A DNA stretch of 64,000 nt from Scybalomonas sp905214925 (lineage in GTDB: Bacteria > Bacillota > Clostridia > Lachnospirales > Lachnospiraceae): assembly GCA_905214925.1 (NCBI GenBank), contig CAJMOB010000002.1, forward strand, positions 1 through 64,000, read 5' to 3'. Position 1 is the first letter of the stretch. Each line of letters opens with the position of its first letter. Below are positions 1-8,425 of the stretch, in pieces. A program made the translations under genes and the position numbers. The notes under the pieces are model-generated. The model was not told the DNA's origin. It searched no databases and was given only the letters and a program-made list of their open reading frames with translations.

Positions 1-69
1 GCCTTCACATAAATAAAAAAACACCTTGAAATTTTCTTTTTCAAGGTGTTTTTTTATTTATGTGAAGGC
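1..69. terminator. long perfect hairpin, probable bidirectional terminator
   Basis: Bases 1-31 and 39-69 are perfect reverse complements with a 7-base loop. The stem contains a GC-containing core (CACCTTGA) flanked by A7 on the left and T7 on the right, so it can terminate transcription in both directions. It lies downstream of the YqeY gene. The left arm starts at the very first base of the window, so the palindrome may extend further left. Confidence 0.7.
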
Positions 70-118
70 ATAAGTCAAATAGAAATACTTGCATTTTTAT
101 TTAACGCCGACCACCAAT

Positions 119-146
119 GTGAGAAACTTGCAAAGCATGTTTCTCA
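119..146. repeat. short hairpin downstream of yqeY
   Basis: GAGAAAC and GTTTCTC form a stem around a loop of about 10 bases, just beyond the YqeY stop codon. No T-run follows on either strand, so it is not a classical terminator; it may be an mRNA 3' processing structure or a regulator site. Confidence 0.3.
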
Positions 147-157
147 TCGTTATTTTA

Positions 158-595
158 TTATTTACAAAGCTCTGCAACTACTTGGTTGATCACTTTTCCA
201 TCTGCTTTTCCTTTTAATTCTCCCATAACAGCTTTCATAATCTGTCCTTTATTTTTTGTAGCAAGAACTTCTGCAAATTTTTCTGTTAAACAAGCTTTGA
301 TTTCTTCTGCTGACATAAGTTTTGGTGCATATTCTTCAATGACATGAAGACGCACTTCATACTCTTCTTTTAAATCCTGACGATCTGCTGGACAAGTTTC
401 TACTTGTTCTTTTGCAGTCTTTAATTCTTTTAAAAGCACTTGATCCACTAATTCTTCTTTAATATCATCACGACATCCTTCATCAATTGCCACTTTTTTT
501 ACTGCTGCAATTAAAGAAGAGATAGCTTCTTTTCTTGGTTTATCTTTTGCCTTCATAGCGGCGATCATATCTTTTTGTAATGTTTCAATTGTCAT
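158..595 (-). CDS. yqeY: GatB/YqeY domain-containing protein
   Basis: A 145-residue protein with the compact all-helical layout of the YqeY family, whose members resemble the tail domain of the GatB amidotransferase subunit and are thought to bind tRNA or tRNA-processing partners. The start MTIETLQKDMIAAMKAKDK and the closing lysine-rich GQIMKAVMGELKGKADGKVI segment are typical. The start is supported by a GGAGG about 8 bases upstream. It has no close operon partner: the glycosylase gene lies upstream on the same strand with a 140-base gap. Full-length and ordinary. The precise biochemical role of the family is not settled. Confidence 0.9.
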   Translation of the reverse strand: MTIETLQKDMIAAMKAKDKPRKEAISSLIAAVKKVAIDEGCRDDIKEELVDQVLLKELKTAKEQVETCPADRQDLKEEYEVRLHVIEEYAPKLMSAEEIKACLTEKFAEVLATKNKGQIMKAVMGELKGKADGKVINQVVAELCK

Positions 596-738
596 TGTTT
601 TGCCTCCTTACACATTGCTTTTCTTTTTGTTATTATAACATAGTTTCTCTTCTATTGGCTACTTGATTCCTTTTCTTTTCCCACTCATTTCTAGCTCATG
701 GCCTAGCATGGATAAAAATACAAACGTTTCTACTTGAT

Positions 739-1560
739 TTATGCTTTTCCTTCCAGTAAATCATAATAAAAAATATACTGCTGAATGACCCCTGCATATC
801 CATCATATCGTTCAAAAGGAAATCCATCTGGATACTGTTGTTCAAACACTTGCTTAATGTGGGTGTCTACAGGAAATCCATTCATCTGATGAAGAGCAAA
901 AAGGCAGATACATTCGGCTACTTTTACGCCAATTCCCGTTAGCTTTAACAATTCTTGTTTCGCCAATGGAAACGCCATCTCTTTCAATTTCTCTAAATCC
1001 ACTTCTTTTTCTTTAATACTCTTTGTGGTTTTCACAATATACTTACTTCGATATCCTAAATTACAAGCACGAAGCTCTTCTTCTGTGGCTACCGATAACC
1101 CTTCTACCGTTGGGAAATCATAATAAACTTCTCCTTTAAAGTTTATTTTTTCCTCACCATATTTTTGACAAATGGTATCGATACATTTTCGAATTCTTTT
1201 AATATTATTTTGCTGAGAAATAATAAAAGAAATAATCATTTCCCAAAGATCTTGTTTTAAAATCCGAATTCCCTTACCAAACTCACTAGCTTTTCTTAAA
1301 TAACTATCCTCTTCTGGAATCGACGCAATATACGCGCCATAATCGGCATTCAGATCAAAATATTCCTTCCAAATGGTTTCAAATTCTTCCTCATCACAAG
1401 AAAACGTCAGCTGATTGGAACCTTTTTCTTGTGTTACTTCTATATACTTTCCATAGGCAATAACGGAATACGTGTTTTCTTCTACTTGAGACATCCGAAA
1501 ACATTGTCCCGAATTACAAATCTGTTCAATATCAAAGTTTTCTTTTGTAATCGTAATCAT
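739..1560 (-). CDS. 8-oxoguanine DNA glycosylase/AP lyase, OGG1-like
   Basis: A 273-residue helix-hairpin-helix DNA glycosylase resembling OGG1, which excises 8-oxoguanine and cuts the abasic strand. The N-terminal region contains the NSGQCFRM stretch characteristic of OGG1-type proteins. The hairpin-helix lies near residues 204-224 (LTGIGVKVAEC), with the catalytic lysine at about K213 and the conserved aspartate at about D232 in FPVDTH. Length matches bacterial members. It stands alone between YqeY and Ddh. The motifs fit OGG better than AlkA or Nth because no iron-sulfur cysteine cluster is seen at the C-terminus. Confidence 0.88.
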   Translation of the reverse strand: MITITKENFDIEQICNSGQCFRMSQVEENTYSVIAYGKYIEVTQEKGSNQLTFSCDEEEFETIWKEYFDLNADYGAYIASIPEEDSYLRKASEFGKGIRILKQDLWEMIISFIISQQNNIKRIRKCIDTICQKYGEEKINFKGEVYYDFPTVEGLSVATEEELRACNLGYRSKYIVKTTKSIKEKEVDLEKLKEMAFPLAKQELLKLTGIGVKVAECICLFALHQMNGFPVDTHIKQVFEQQYPDGFPFERYDGYAGVIQQYIFYYDLLEGKA

Positions 1561-1664
1561 GATTTCTTCTTCCTCCCTTATCTTATTATCGTTTCCTTAA
1601 CACTAGTTCTTATTTTATCATATTTCTTATCTTTTTTCATAACGATTGTTTATCCGATGAAAAA

Positions 1665-1715
1665 AGAGACATTTATCTCTCCTCTTCTTTTACCAAAGAA
1701 AAAATAAATGTCTCT
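1665..1715 (-). terminator. rho-independent terminator of ddh
   Basis: AGAGACATTTAT (1665-1676) pairs with its complement at 1704-1715. On the minus strand the stem is followed by a T-run, placing the end of the ddh transcript just before the glycosylase gene. Confidence 0.65.
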
Positions 1716-1745
1716 AAAAACTGTAAATATTATTTAAATTTCATC

Positions 1746-2735
1746 TTATAATAAATGTGCTCTTAATTCTTCTGCACTTAATGGGGATAAATAAGCTGGA
1801 GCTACATCAAATACCGTTTTGCAACCAACTGCTCCGTCTTTTTTCATTCTCATTAATGCTCTTGCATAAGCAACTAAAACACTAGAAGTAAATTCTGGAT
1901 TGGAATCTAATTTTAAGGAATATTCGATCATCTGGTGTGTTGCTTCTCCTTCACCAGTTCTTCCGCTTCTCATAACAAATCCACCATGAGGCATTTTGTT
2001 ATGAACTGCTTTAAATTCCTCTTCTTCCATAAATGTTACTGTTGTGTTGTATTCATCAAAATAATTTGGCATTGTTTTGATTTCTTCTTCAATTTTTGCA
2101 AGATCTGCGCCTTCTTCTGCTACAACATAACATTCTCTTGTATGTTTTTGACGAGTTGTAAGCTCTGGCTGTTCTCCAGAACGCACTTGTTCTAAGGCTT
2201 CTTCTACAGGTACTGTATATTGAATACCAAGTTTTACGCCTTCTACTCTACGGATAGCATCAGAATGTCCTTGGCTTACTCCTTTTCCCCAAAATGTATA
2301 AGTTTTTCCATTTGGTAAAATAGATTCTGCATAAATACGATTTAAAGAAAATAGTCCTGGATCCCAGCCAACAGAAATAATACCAACATGTCCGCTTTCT
2401 CTACAAGCTTTATCCACATTTGCAAAATGTTGTGGAATATTTGCATGAGTATCAAAACTATCAATTACATTGAAGTAATTTGCTAATTCTTTTGTCTGCT
2501 CTGGTAAATCTGTTGCGCTACCACCACAAAGGATCATAACATCAATCTGATCTTCCATCTCTTTTGCCTCTTCTATAGAATAAACCTTTACGCCTTCTGT
2601 TTTTACAGTGACGCTTGCTGGATCACGGCGAGTAAAAACGCCTACTAATTCCATATCTGGATTTTGTTTAATAGCATATTCTACCCCTTTTCCAAGGTTT
2701 CCATAGCCTGCAATACCAATTTTAATTGTTCCCAT
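1746..2735 (-). CDS. ddh: meso-diaminopimelate D-dehydrogenase
   Basis: A 329-residue NADP-dependent dehydrogenase that converts tetrahydrodipicolinate, ammonia and NADPH to meso-diaminopimelate in one step, feeding lysine and peptidoglycan synthesis. The nucleotide-binding loop GIAGYGNLGKG is at the N-terminus, followed by FTRRDP, a typical 2'-phosphate-binding stretch. The CGGSATDLPEQ, SFDTHANIP and SVGWDPGLFS segments are hallmarks of this enzyme, and the length matches the family. A good GGAGG lies upstream. It is monocistronic with a terminator downstream. This pathway variant is common in gut Clostridia. Confidence 0.96.
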   Translation of the reverse strand: MGTIKIGIAGYGNLGKGVEYAIKQNPDMELVGVFTRRDPASVTVKTEGVKVYSIEEAKEMEDQIDVMILCGGSATDLPEQTKELANYFNVIDSFDTHANIPQHFANVDKACRESGHVGIISVGWDPGLFSLNRIYAESILPNGKTYTFWGKGVSQGHSDAIRRVEGVKLGIQYTVPVEEALEQVRSGEQPELTTRQKHTRECYVVAEEGADLAKIEEEIKTMPNYFDEYNTTVTFMEEEEFKAVHNKMPHGGFVMRSGRTGEGEATHQMIEYSLKLDSNPEFTSSVLVAYARALMRMKKDGAVGCKTVFDVAPAYLSPLSAEELRAHLL

Positions 2736-2873
2736 GTTTTTATCCTCCTAATGTTAAACATTCATTCCAAAGATAGTATTTATTTTATCATATGTTAAAA
2801 AAAAATGGAACTACTTACATAAACTGTATATAGAAAATGTAAAGATTTTTGCATACTAGTTTCCTTTCAGAAA

Positions 2874-2887
2874 AACTGTGCTATAAT
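2874..2887 (+). promoter_or_regulatory. extended -10 promoter for the candidate RNA
   Basis: TGC-TATAAT (TATAAT at 2882-2887) is a consensus extended -10 element. No good -35 hexamer is present 17 bases upstream, as is common for extended -10 promoters. It points on the plus strand into a stretch with no plus-strand gene. Confidence 0.5.
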
Positions 2888-2893
2888 AAGACT

Positions 2894-3000
2894 GGAACTT
2901 CACAATAGCTTTATCTCCCATCTTATTTAGTATTAAATAAGTCCCGAAAGCACCTGTAAAATTAAGGGAAACCTTGAAAGCGAAATGAAGTTCTTTTTTT
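2894..3000 (+). ncRNA. candidate structured small RNA, about 107 nt
   Basis: Both flanking genes are on the minus strand, yet this interval has its own plus-strand promoter and ends in a T8 run. GAACTTCA (2895-2902) pairs with TGAAGTTC (2986-2993) to close the molecule; GCTTT (2908-2912) pairs with AAAGC (2977-2981); CTTATTTA (2922-2929) and TAAATAAG (2934-2941) make an inner hairpin; TCCC (2942-2945) can pair with GGGA (2966-2969). An unpaired TCTCCCAT run resembles the C-rich anti-Shine-Dalgarno loops of regulatory RNAs in Gram-positives. I do not recognise a known family: it does not match SRP RNA, 6S RNA or the common riboswitches. Confidence 0.5.
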
Positions 3001-3022
3001 ATGCTTTTTTATCTATCTTTAT

Positions 3023-4897
3023 TTATTCCATGCTTCCTATAAGGTTATAATCCCATAAGTATGTAGTATACTCTTTTACTTCTTTTCGAATTTCTTTTAA
3101 ATCCACTTCATTAATATCATCTACCACCTTAACATAACCAAACATTTTCTGATCCTCTGTGGAAAAATCAAAATCTGCTTCTGGATAAAGCATAAGCTTA
3201 TTCTCACCTTTTTCTAACGGAATCACTGACCAATAATCTGGAAATAACAACTGCTCTCTTCCCTCTTTTATTTTATCAATTTGAATCGTCCATTCCGTTT
3301 CAATTCCTCTTTGTAATACAATAATTGCTGGTTGAAATCTATTTTTTCCTATTGTTATCTTCACTTTTTGAACATCACCATCGATGGTAGCAATGGCTAC
3401 TTTATCCACTGGAATTTCATATCCTGCTGGCTCTTCTACCGTTTCTTGTTGCCAAAGATTTTCTGTTCCCTTTCCTTCCTCATTTGTATTTGCCTCATCT
3501 TTTGGGACTTCTTCCCCTTCTTTTAATACCGTAATACTGCTACGAAGCATTCCCATCCAACAGCTATAGGAATACGTTCCTGCCTTTGTAGGCGTAAACT
3601 CAATTACATTTTCTCCAACTTCCAATGTTTTTTGAATCTCATATTCTGGAATTAAAATGGCACGATTGCATCCAGTTAAACTTCCCTGTTCTGCTTTAAT
3701 GGTCCATTTTACAGGAATTCCTTCTTGCACTGTAATTGGTTCATACCCATATGGACTTAACGTAGTTTCTACCACTTGAACACCGTCTTGAACTTTTGCT
3801 TCCTGTCGTTCCTTCCCACTTGAAAAAGATAGAGAGAACACTGGAAATCCTGACATACTCCAGCCATTTTGGAACATAGAAATCCCTAAAATCACCACCA
3901 AAACAGCCCCAAATTTCATCACTTGTTTCGTAAACTTCTGACTTAAAAAGGAACTAAGGGCACCGAATCCAAACATTAACGGAACTGTTCCCATACTAAA
4001 TAAAAACATGGAAAAAGCACCCTTTAATGGGCTTTCTGTGGATAATGCGTAAAGCTGCATGGCTTGTAACGGACCACAAGGCATCAATCCATTTAAAATC
4101 CCTACCAAAAATGCTCCATTCTTTTGCTTTCCTTGATTGATTTTCCGAGCAAACACTTTTGGCATTCTTGGGTTAAACTTTCGAAGCCACGGAAAAATAT
4201 TTAACATATTGATTCCCATAATAACCATAAAAACCCCTGCTATTAATTGAACCGCTCCCTTTCCTTTTCCAGAAAAACTAATAACGGAACCAAAGCCTCC
4301 AACAACCCCTCCAACGATTGTATAAGAAACAACTCTTCCTAGGTTATATAAAAAACTTGGATAAACGGTAGACCATTTCTTTTTTCCTTTTTCACCATTT
4401 TTCTCTTCCTCTGAATTTTTTTGATAAGAAAGACATTGAGATAAATGGATTCCTCCGCACATTCCAATACAATGAACTGAGGTTACGATCCCAATGACAA
4501 ATAGCATACCATATCCCATATTTTCCTGTGCTTGTGGAAATGCATTAAAGATTCTAGATAATCCTAATTGCTTCATCAAAACAGAGATAGCAAGTAATAA
4601 AACCCCAACTCCAATGACTTGATTCCACGTATCTTTTTTATTAAATTCTTCTTTTTCATTCTTTTGTCTTTTTTGAAACTTGGCTCGAATCACTTCATAG
4701 TCCAATTGTTCAATCACTTGTATTATCTGTTCTTCATTAATTTCTTCTCGATCAAAGGTTATTACAGCTGTTCCTTTATTGTAGCTAACCGTGGCATCTT
4801 TTACTCCTTCTCTTTGTTTTAATTGCTGTTCAATCTTGTTCTCACAATTTACACAAGTCATACCGCCAATGGTAAATACCGTTTGCTTTATTGCCAT
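3023..4897 (-). CDS. HMA domain - SafE/TauE-like membrane domain - cupredoxin-like fusion, copper handling
   Basis: A 624-residue multidomain protein. Residues 1-70 are a heavy-metal-associated domain with the metal site GMTCVNC (C15, C18). Residues about 95-345 are a polytopic membrane domain of the SafE/DsbD type, with two cysteine-containing half-repeats, HCIGMCGG and NGLMPCGPLQ. Residues about 375-460 look like a cupredoxin-type beta domain (TGCNRA and SYSCWMG supply Cys and Met ligands), and a second related domain follows to the C-terminus. The combination suggests transfer of copper, or another soft metal, from cytosol to an exported site. The ribosome binding site GGGAG sits a rather long 14 bases before the ATG. 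The substrate is inferred, not shown. Confidence 0.75.
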   Translation of the reverse strand: MAIKQTVFTIGGMTCVNCENKIEQQLKQREGVKDATVSYNKGTAVITFDREEINEEQIIQVIEQLDYEVIRAKFQKRQKNEKEEFNKKDTWNQVIGVGVLLLAISVLMKQLGLSRIFNAFPQAQENMGYGMLFVIGIVTSVHCIGMCGGIHLSQCLSYQKNSEEEKNGEKGKKKWSTVYPSFLYNLGRVVSYTIVGGVVGGFGSVISFSGKGKGAVQLIAGVFMVIMGINMLNIFPWLRKFNPRMPKVFARKINQGKQKNGAFLVGILNGLMPCGPLQAMQLYALSTESPLKGAFSMFLFSMGTVPLMFGFGALSSFLSQKFTKQVMKFGAVLVVILGISMFQNGWSMSGFPVFSLSFSSGKERQEAKVQDGVQVVETTLSPYGYEPITVQEGIPVKWTIKAEQGSLTGCNRAILIPEYEIQKTLEVGENVIEFTPTKAGTYSYSCWMGMLRSSITVLKEGEEVPKDEANTNEEGKGTENLWQQETVEEPAGYEIPVDKVAIATIDGDVQKVKITIGKNRFQPAIIVLQRGIETEWTIQIDKIKEGREQLLFPDYWSVIPLEKGENKLMLYPEADFDFSTEDQKMFGYVKVVDDINEVDLKEIRKEVKEYTTYLWDYNLIGSME

Positions 4898-4979
4898 GAT
4901 GAAATGAACAACTCCCTTCTTATTTTTATTCGATATTTCACTTTATCATGGAAATTTGGAGATATGATGGAGATATAAG

Positions 4980-5016
4980 AAAAGGCTATGCGAACATAGT
5001 TTTTGCATAGCCTTTT
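4980..5016 (-). terminator. terminator of the large secreted protein gene
   Basis: AAAAGGCTATGC (4980-4991) pairs with GCATAGCCTTTT (5005-5016). It lies about 60 bases after the stop codon of the minus-strand gene at 5078. Confidence 0.7.
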
Positions 5017-5077
5017 CCACTGTTTCAGAATAGGAAAAGCTCGTATACTCCACTTTTCACCATTTATCTGTTCTTTA

Positions 5078-8041
5078 CTATGAAATTGTAAATGTTTTTG
5101 TACCAACTCTACCATCTGGTAATGTGATAGTAATTGTATATTCTCCTGTAGCTAGAGTACTTCCAAAATTAATACTATATGTTAAGCCATTAGCATCAAT
5201 TCTTCCATTTCCAACTACAAAAGTTTGAGTAGAATTATCTTTTTGAATCTCAACTTTTGTTCCTGTTTGGTTTAAATTAATATTATCCTTTAACCTAAAC
5301 TCAAAATCATAAACTCCTGATGGAAAGCCTGGGTATACACCTAACGATGTAATTTCAAATGTTTTCTTCTCTGGTTCTTCTGTACCAGAATCTACTGGCG
5401 GAACATATTCAGGAACTACTAAATAATAAATAAATTCAGAGCGATTTCCATTTGCATCTTCTGTTACAAAAGCGAAATAGGAATCTTTTTGTGGCACTTC
5501 ATTTAATGAGATTGTAAACTTTCCATCTCCACTAACGAGAGCCTGTTTTGTTGGATTTGCATCCATAACTAATTTTGGATCTTGGCTCTTTATGGATTGT
5601 GGATCAAAATCATCACTTGCTTGTAAAAGTGTCCAATAAATAGAACCTTCTTCATTTGATTTTAAAGTTACTTCCAACTCTTTTTCTCCTGTACGTCTAA
5701 CGGAGCTAGAAGTTGTAGCAATGAGAGGTGCATCAAAATCTACATAGAATGATTTTTGTGCACTCGTTCCATCATTAAATGTAATGGTAGCTGTAAAGTA
5801 ATTATTCCCTTGTGGAATGACACCTGATTTCATATAGACGGTATAATGCTGATTATCGGTTGTTTCCACTCTTCCAATCGTTAAATTGCCAATTGGACAA
5901 GAAACTTTAAAATTATCTAAAGTGAGAGCTTCTTTTGTTGGTTCGCTCAATGTGATTTCATAACGATAATTTTCTCCAAAGAAAGATACATATTTATAAT
6001 ATCCTTCTGCCTTTTCAATGCTAATGCTCGAACTATCTCCTGCAACTACCTCAGAATCAACTGTAATCTTTTTGATTAATGTTGTTTTTCCATCTTTACT
6101 AGCTGCCATATAATACATTGTATAAGCACTACCTTGTTTTAATCCATCTATTTTAAACTCATTGGCTTGGCTTTTCATCTCCACTTTTGTTCCATTTTGT
6201 AACATATAATCTTCTGCAATACCATCTAATTCATTTGGAACTTGATGAACTGCCTTTGTGCTTAATCTTGAAGTGGCATTTTCTTTTACAATATAATAGA
6301 ATGTTCCTGCTTCATCTGAGATATAATTTATCGTAGCCTCTGTATCACTTGTACGAGTTACCCCAACAGAAGTTAATTGTGGACAATCATACTTTGATAC
6401 AAAGCTCTTTTTAATTAAACTATTGTCAGAGAATACAATCGCTAAACTATATCCATTATCATCATAATACGTTGTGCTAATATCAAATGTTTTATAATCA
6501 CTGCTTGGTTGAATTCCCAATATTGTCATATCAGAACCACCTGTTGTACAAATAATAGAAAGCATTTCTTGTTTTAACTCAGGGTATGCTTTATTTAAAG
6601 TCAAACGTACTTTTCCGTCTTCCACAGATTCTACATTAACAATTTGAAGGCCACTTTGTTGTGCTATCGTTTGAGGATTTCCTGTATCTGTTGATGTATT
6701 ACCATTACTTTGATCAGAGTTAGATGTATTGTCTTCATTGGAAGAACTACTACTATTTGCATGGATCTCTTTCTCACCTGAAGGTGATGACACAGTAACC
6801 TTATCTGTTGTTTCATTTTTTACTGCTACTTCTACTTTATCATCCGACACTTTAATAGCGCTTCCCTCTGCTCCTTTTTCTAAAGAAACCTCTACGTCTA
6901 CTTTTGTATCCACTTTTACTTTTACAGCAGTATTTACTTTTGCTCCCTTTGCACTTTCTGAAACAGAAACCGGTATTTCTTCTTTTGTATTACCGCTTAA
7001 ATCTACCTTTGCTGCTGAATTTACAGCTACTTCTTTTACAGAACCATTGGCTTCTACCTTTACATCAGCTATTCCATTTACTGATAATTTCTCAATTGTT
7101 CCATTAGCTTTTACAGAAACAGTCTTAGAATCTCCTACTTTTAATTCTCCAACTTTTCCATTAACTTCGACCTTTAATTCTGCATTCTTTTTCGCCAATT
7201 TCACTGCATCAACACTAGCACCATCTTCTACAACGATTCTTGCTTGTAATGCCTTAACTACAATTTTATTTCCATTTGCCTTTTCATGCCAAGTATTTGG
7301 TTTAATCATGAGAATTTTAATGGATTTAAAAACACCATGATTTTCTACATCAGCATTTGGCGCATTAACGAAAAGATCTATGTTCGTATATTCTCCTTCA
7401 GGCACTACAAAATCCACATCTTTTTTTGTTTCAATTATAATGCTTGTTAACTTATCATTGTTTAATGCTTTTGTTAATTGGGATTGTGTCACTACTTTTT
7501 TCTCTGTATTCACTTTAACTGTATACTGAGCGACATAGCTTTTCTTAGACGATTGTGCATAACAACGGATAATGGCAGTCCCCTGTCCATTTCCAATCAC
7601 TTCTCCTTTTTTATTTACAGTTGCAATAGAACGATCACTTGTTGTCCACTGATAAGTAGCACCCTTATATTGCTTCTTATTTAACTGGAGCTTTTCTCCT
7701 GCTACAACTGTTTTTGTTCCTTGTTTTTTTAATGAAACTACTTTAAAAGTAGTGAGCACTTTCTTTTCTTTTTTTCCAACTTTAGAAATTTCAGTAATAA
7801 CAGCTGTTCCCTCTTTTTTCGCTGTTACAATTCCCTTTTTATTCACGGTAGCCACTGCTTTATTGCTACTAATCCATTTATAACTTGCTGTATTTTCTGT
7901 ATTATTTTCTAATTGATTTACGGTATCACCAACAGCAATTGTTTTCATATTTGATTTTGTGGCACCAGAAACGGATGTCACAGATGCTAAAGCCATAGCA
8001 GATAATATCATAAATGAAATTACTTTTTTGTTCTTTCTCAT
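5078..8041 (-). CDS. secreted protein with bacterial Ig-like (BIG2) domains, paralogue 1
   Basis: A 987-residue exported protein. A signal peptide (RKNKK, hydrophobic core, ending SVSGA) is followed by two BIG2-type Ig folds at about 30-180, each with the ATVNKKG signature. Residues about 180-430 form a lysine/valine/asparagine-rich stretch of short beta repeats (VxVNGxV, VKVEANGS). A serine/asparagine-rich linker follows at about 430-460. The rest (about 465-987) is a set of beta domains shared closely with the protein at 8426. No LPXTG, SLH or transmembrane anchor is visible, so attachment is unknown. It is transcribed alone from a strong promoter. A surface or adhesin-like role is only inferred. 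Confidence 0.85.
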   Translation of the reverse strand: MRKNKKVISFMILSAMALASVTSVSGATKSNMKTIAVGDTVNQLENNTENTASYKWISSNKAVATVNKKGIVTAKKEGTAVITEISKVGKKEKKVLTTFKVVSLKKQGTKTVVAGEKLQLNKKQYKGATYQWTTSDRSIATVNKKGEVIGNGQGTAIIRCYAQSSKKSYVAQYTVKVNTEKKVVTQSQLTKALNNDKLTSIIIETKKDVDFVVPEGEYTNIDLFVNAPNADVENHGVFKSIKILMIKPNTWHEKANGNKIVVKALQARIVVEDGASVDAVKLAKKNAELKVEVNGKVGELKVGDSKTVSVKANGTIEKLSVNGIADVKVEANGSVKEVAVNSAAKVDLSGNTKEEIPVSVSESAKGAKVNTAVKVKVDTKVDVEVSLEKGAEGSAIKVSDDKVEVAVKNETTDKVTVSSPSGEKEIHANSSSSSNEDNTSNSDQSNGNTSTDTGNPQTIAQQSGLQIVNVESVEDGKVRLTLNKAYPELKQEMLSIICTTGGSDMTILGIQPSSDYKTFDISTTYYDDNGYSLAIVFSDNSLIKKSFVSKYDCPQLTSVGVTRTSDTEATINYISDEAGTFYYIVKENATSRLSTKAVHQVPNELDGIAEDYMLQNGTKVEMKSQANEFKIDGLKQGSAYTMYYMAASKDGKTTLIKKITVDSEVVAGDSSSISIEKAEGYYKYVSFFGENYRYEITLSEPTKEALTLDNFKVSCPIGNLTIGRVETTDNQHYTVYMKSGVIPQGNNYFTATITFNDGTSAQKSFYVDFDAPLIATTSSSVRRTGEKELEVTLKSNEEGSIYWTLLQASDDFDPQSIKSQDPKLVMDANPTKQALVSGDGKFTISLNEVPQKDSYFAFVTEDANGNRSEFIYYLVVPEYVPPVDSGTEEPEKKTFEITSLGVYPGFPSGVYDFEFRLKDNINLNQTGTKVEIQKDNSTQTFVVGNGRIDANGLTYSINFGSTLATGEYTITITLPDGRVGTKTFTIS

Positions 8042-8119
8042 ATTGTTCCATTCTCCTCATACACGAATCATTAAAATACATTCATTATTAATACATTGAT
8101 TATTTCTATTCTATTCCAA

Positions 8120-8148
8120 ATAATAGCATACCCGAGTAATTTGATCAA
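8120..8148 (-). promoter_or_regulatory. promoter of secreted paralogue 1
   Basis: TTGATC (8143-8148) and TATTAT (8120-8125) are separated by 17 bases with a TGC extension. The spacer contains TTACTCGGGTATGC, which is almost identical in the promoter of the paralogue at 8426. Confidence 0.75.
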
Positions 8149-8367
8149 GTATAATTTTCCCTAATTTTCCATTTTCCATTTAATAAATAAATTGGTAATA
8201 AAATCCTGAAATGACTTCTATCAAATCTACAATCTTTATAACTTCTTAATACCTCACTTTCATTTAGGTACTTCAATAAAAAAATAATTTATATCATCAA
8301 CAAATATTTATCTAAGCTATGAATCCATATTTTATTTTTTAACTTTACTATAGCCAACAACAATAAT

Positions 8368-8404
8368 AAAAAAAGCTATGTACCATCGATACATAGCTTT
8401 TTTT
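8368..8404. terminator. perfect 15-bp terminator hairpin of secreted paralogue 2
   Basis: A7-GCTATGTA (8368-8382) pairs perfectly with TACATAGC-T7 (8390-8404), so it can act in both directions. It sits just downstream of the minus-strand gene at 8426. Between it and the promoter of paralogue 1 (8149-8367) I see only AT-rich sequence. Confidence 0.75.
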
Positions 8405-8425
8405 CTTCCTCTATCTAATTTTCTG

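Noticed and set aside
2894..3000. SRP RNA or 6S RNA identity for the candidate RNA
   Set aside because: The conserved GGAA/GCAGC apical loop of SRP RNA is missing and the length is too short for 6S RNA.
4888..5115. 75-codon minus-strand ORF overlapping the terminator after the secreted protein gene
   Set aside because: It runs through the end of the secreted protein gene and its terminator and has no ribosome binding site.
6729..7340. 203-codon plus-strand ORF opposite the secreted protein
   Set aside because: It is the antisense of a Val/Lys/Thr repeat region, giving a Ser/Thr/Phe-rich artefact.
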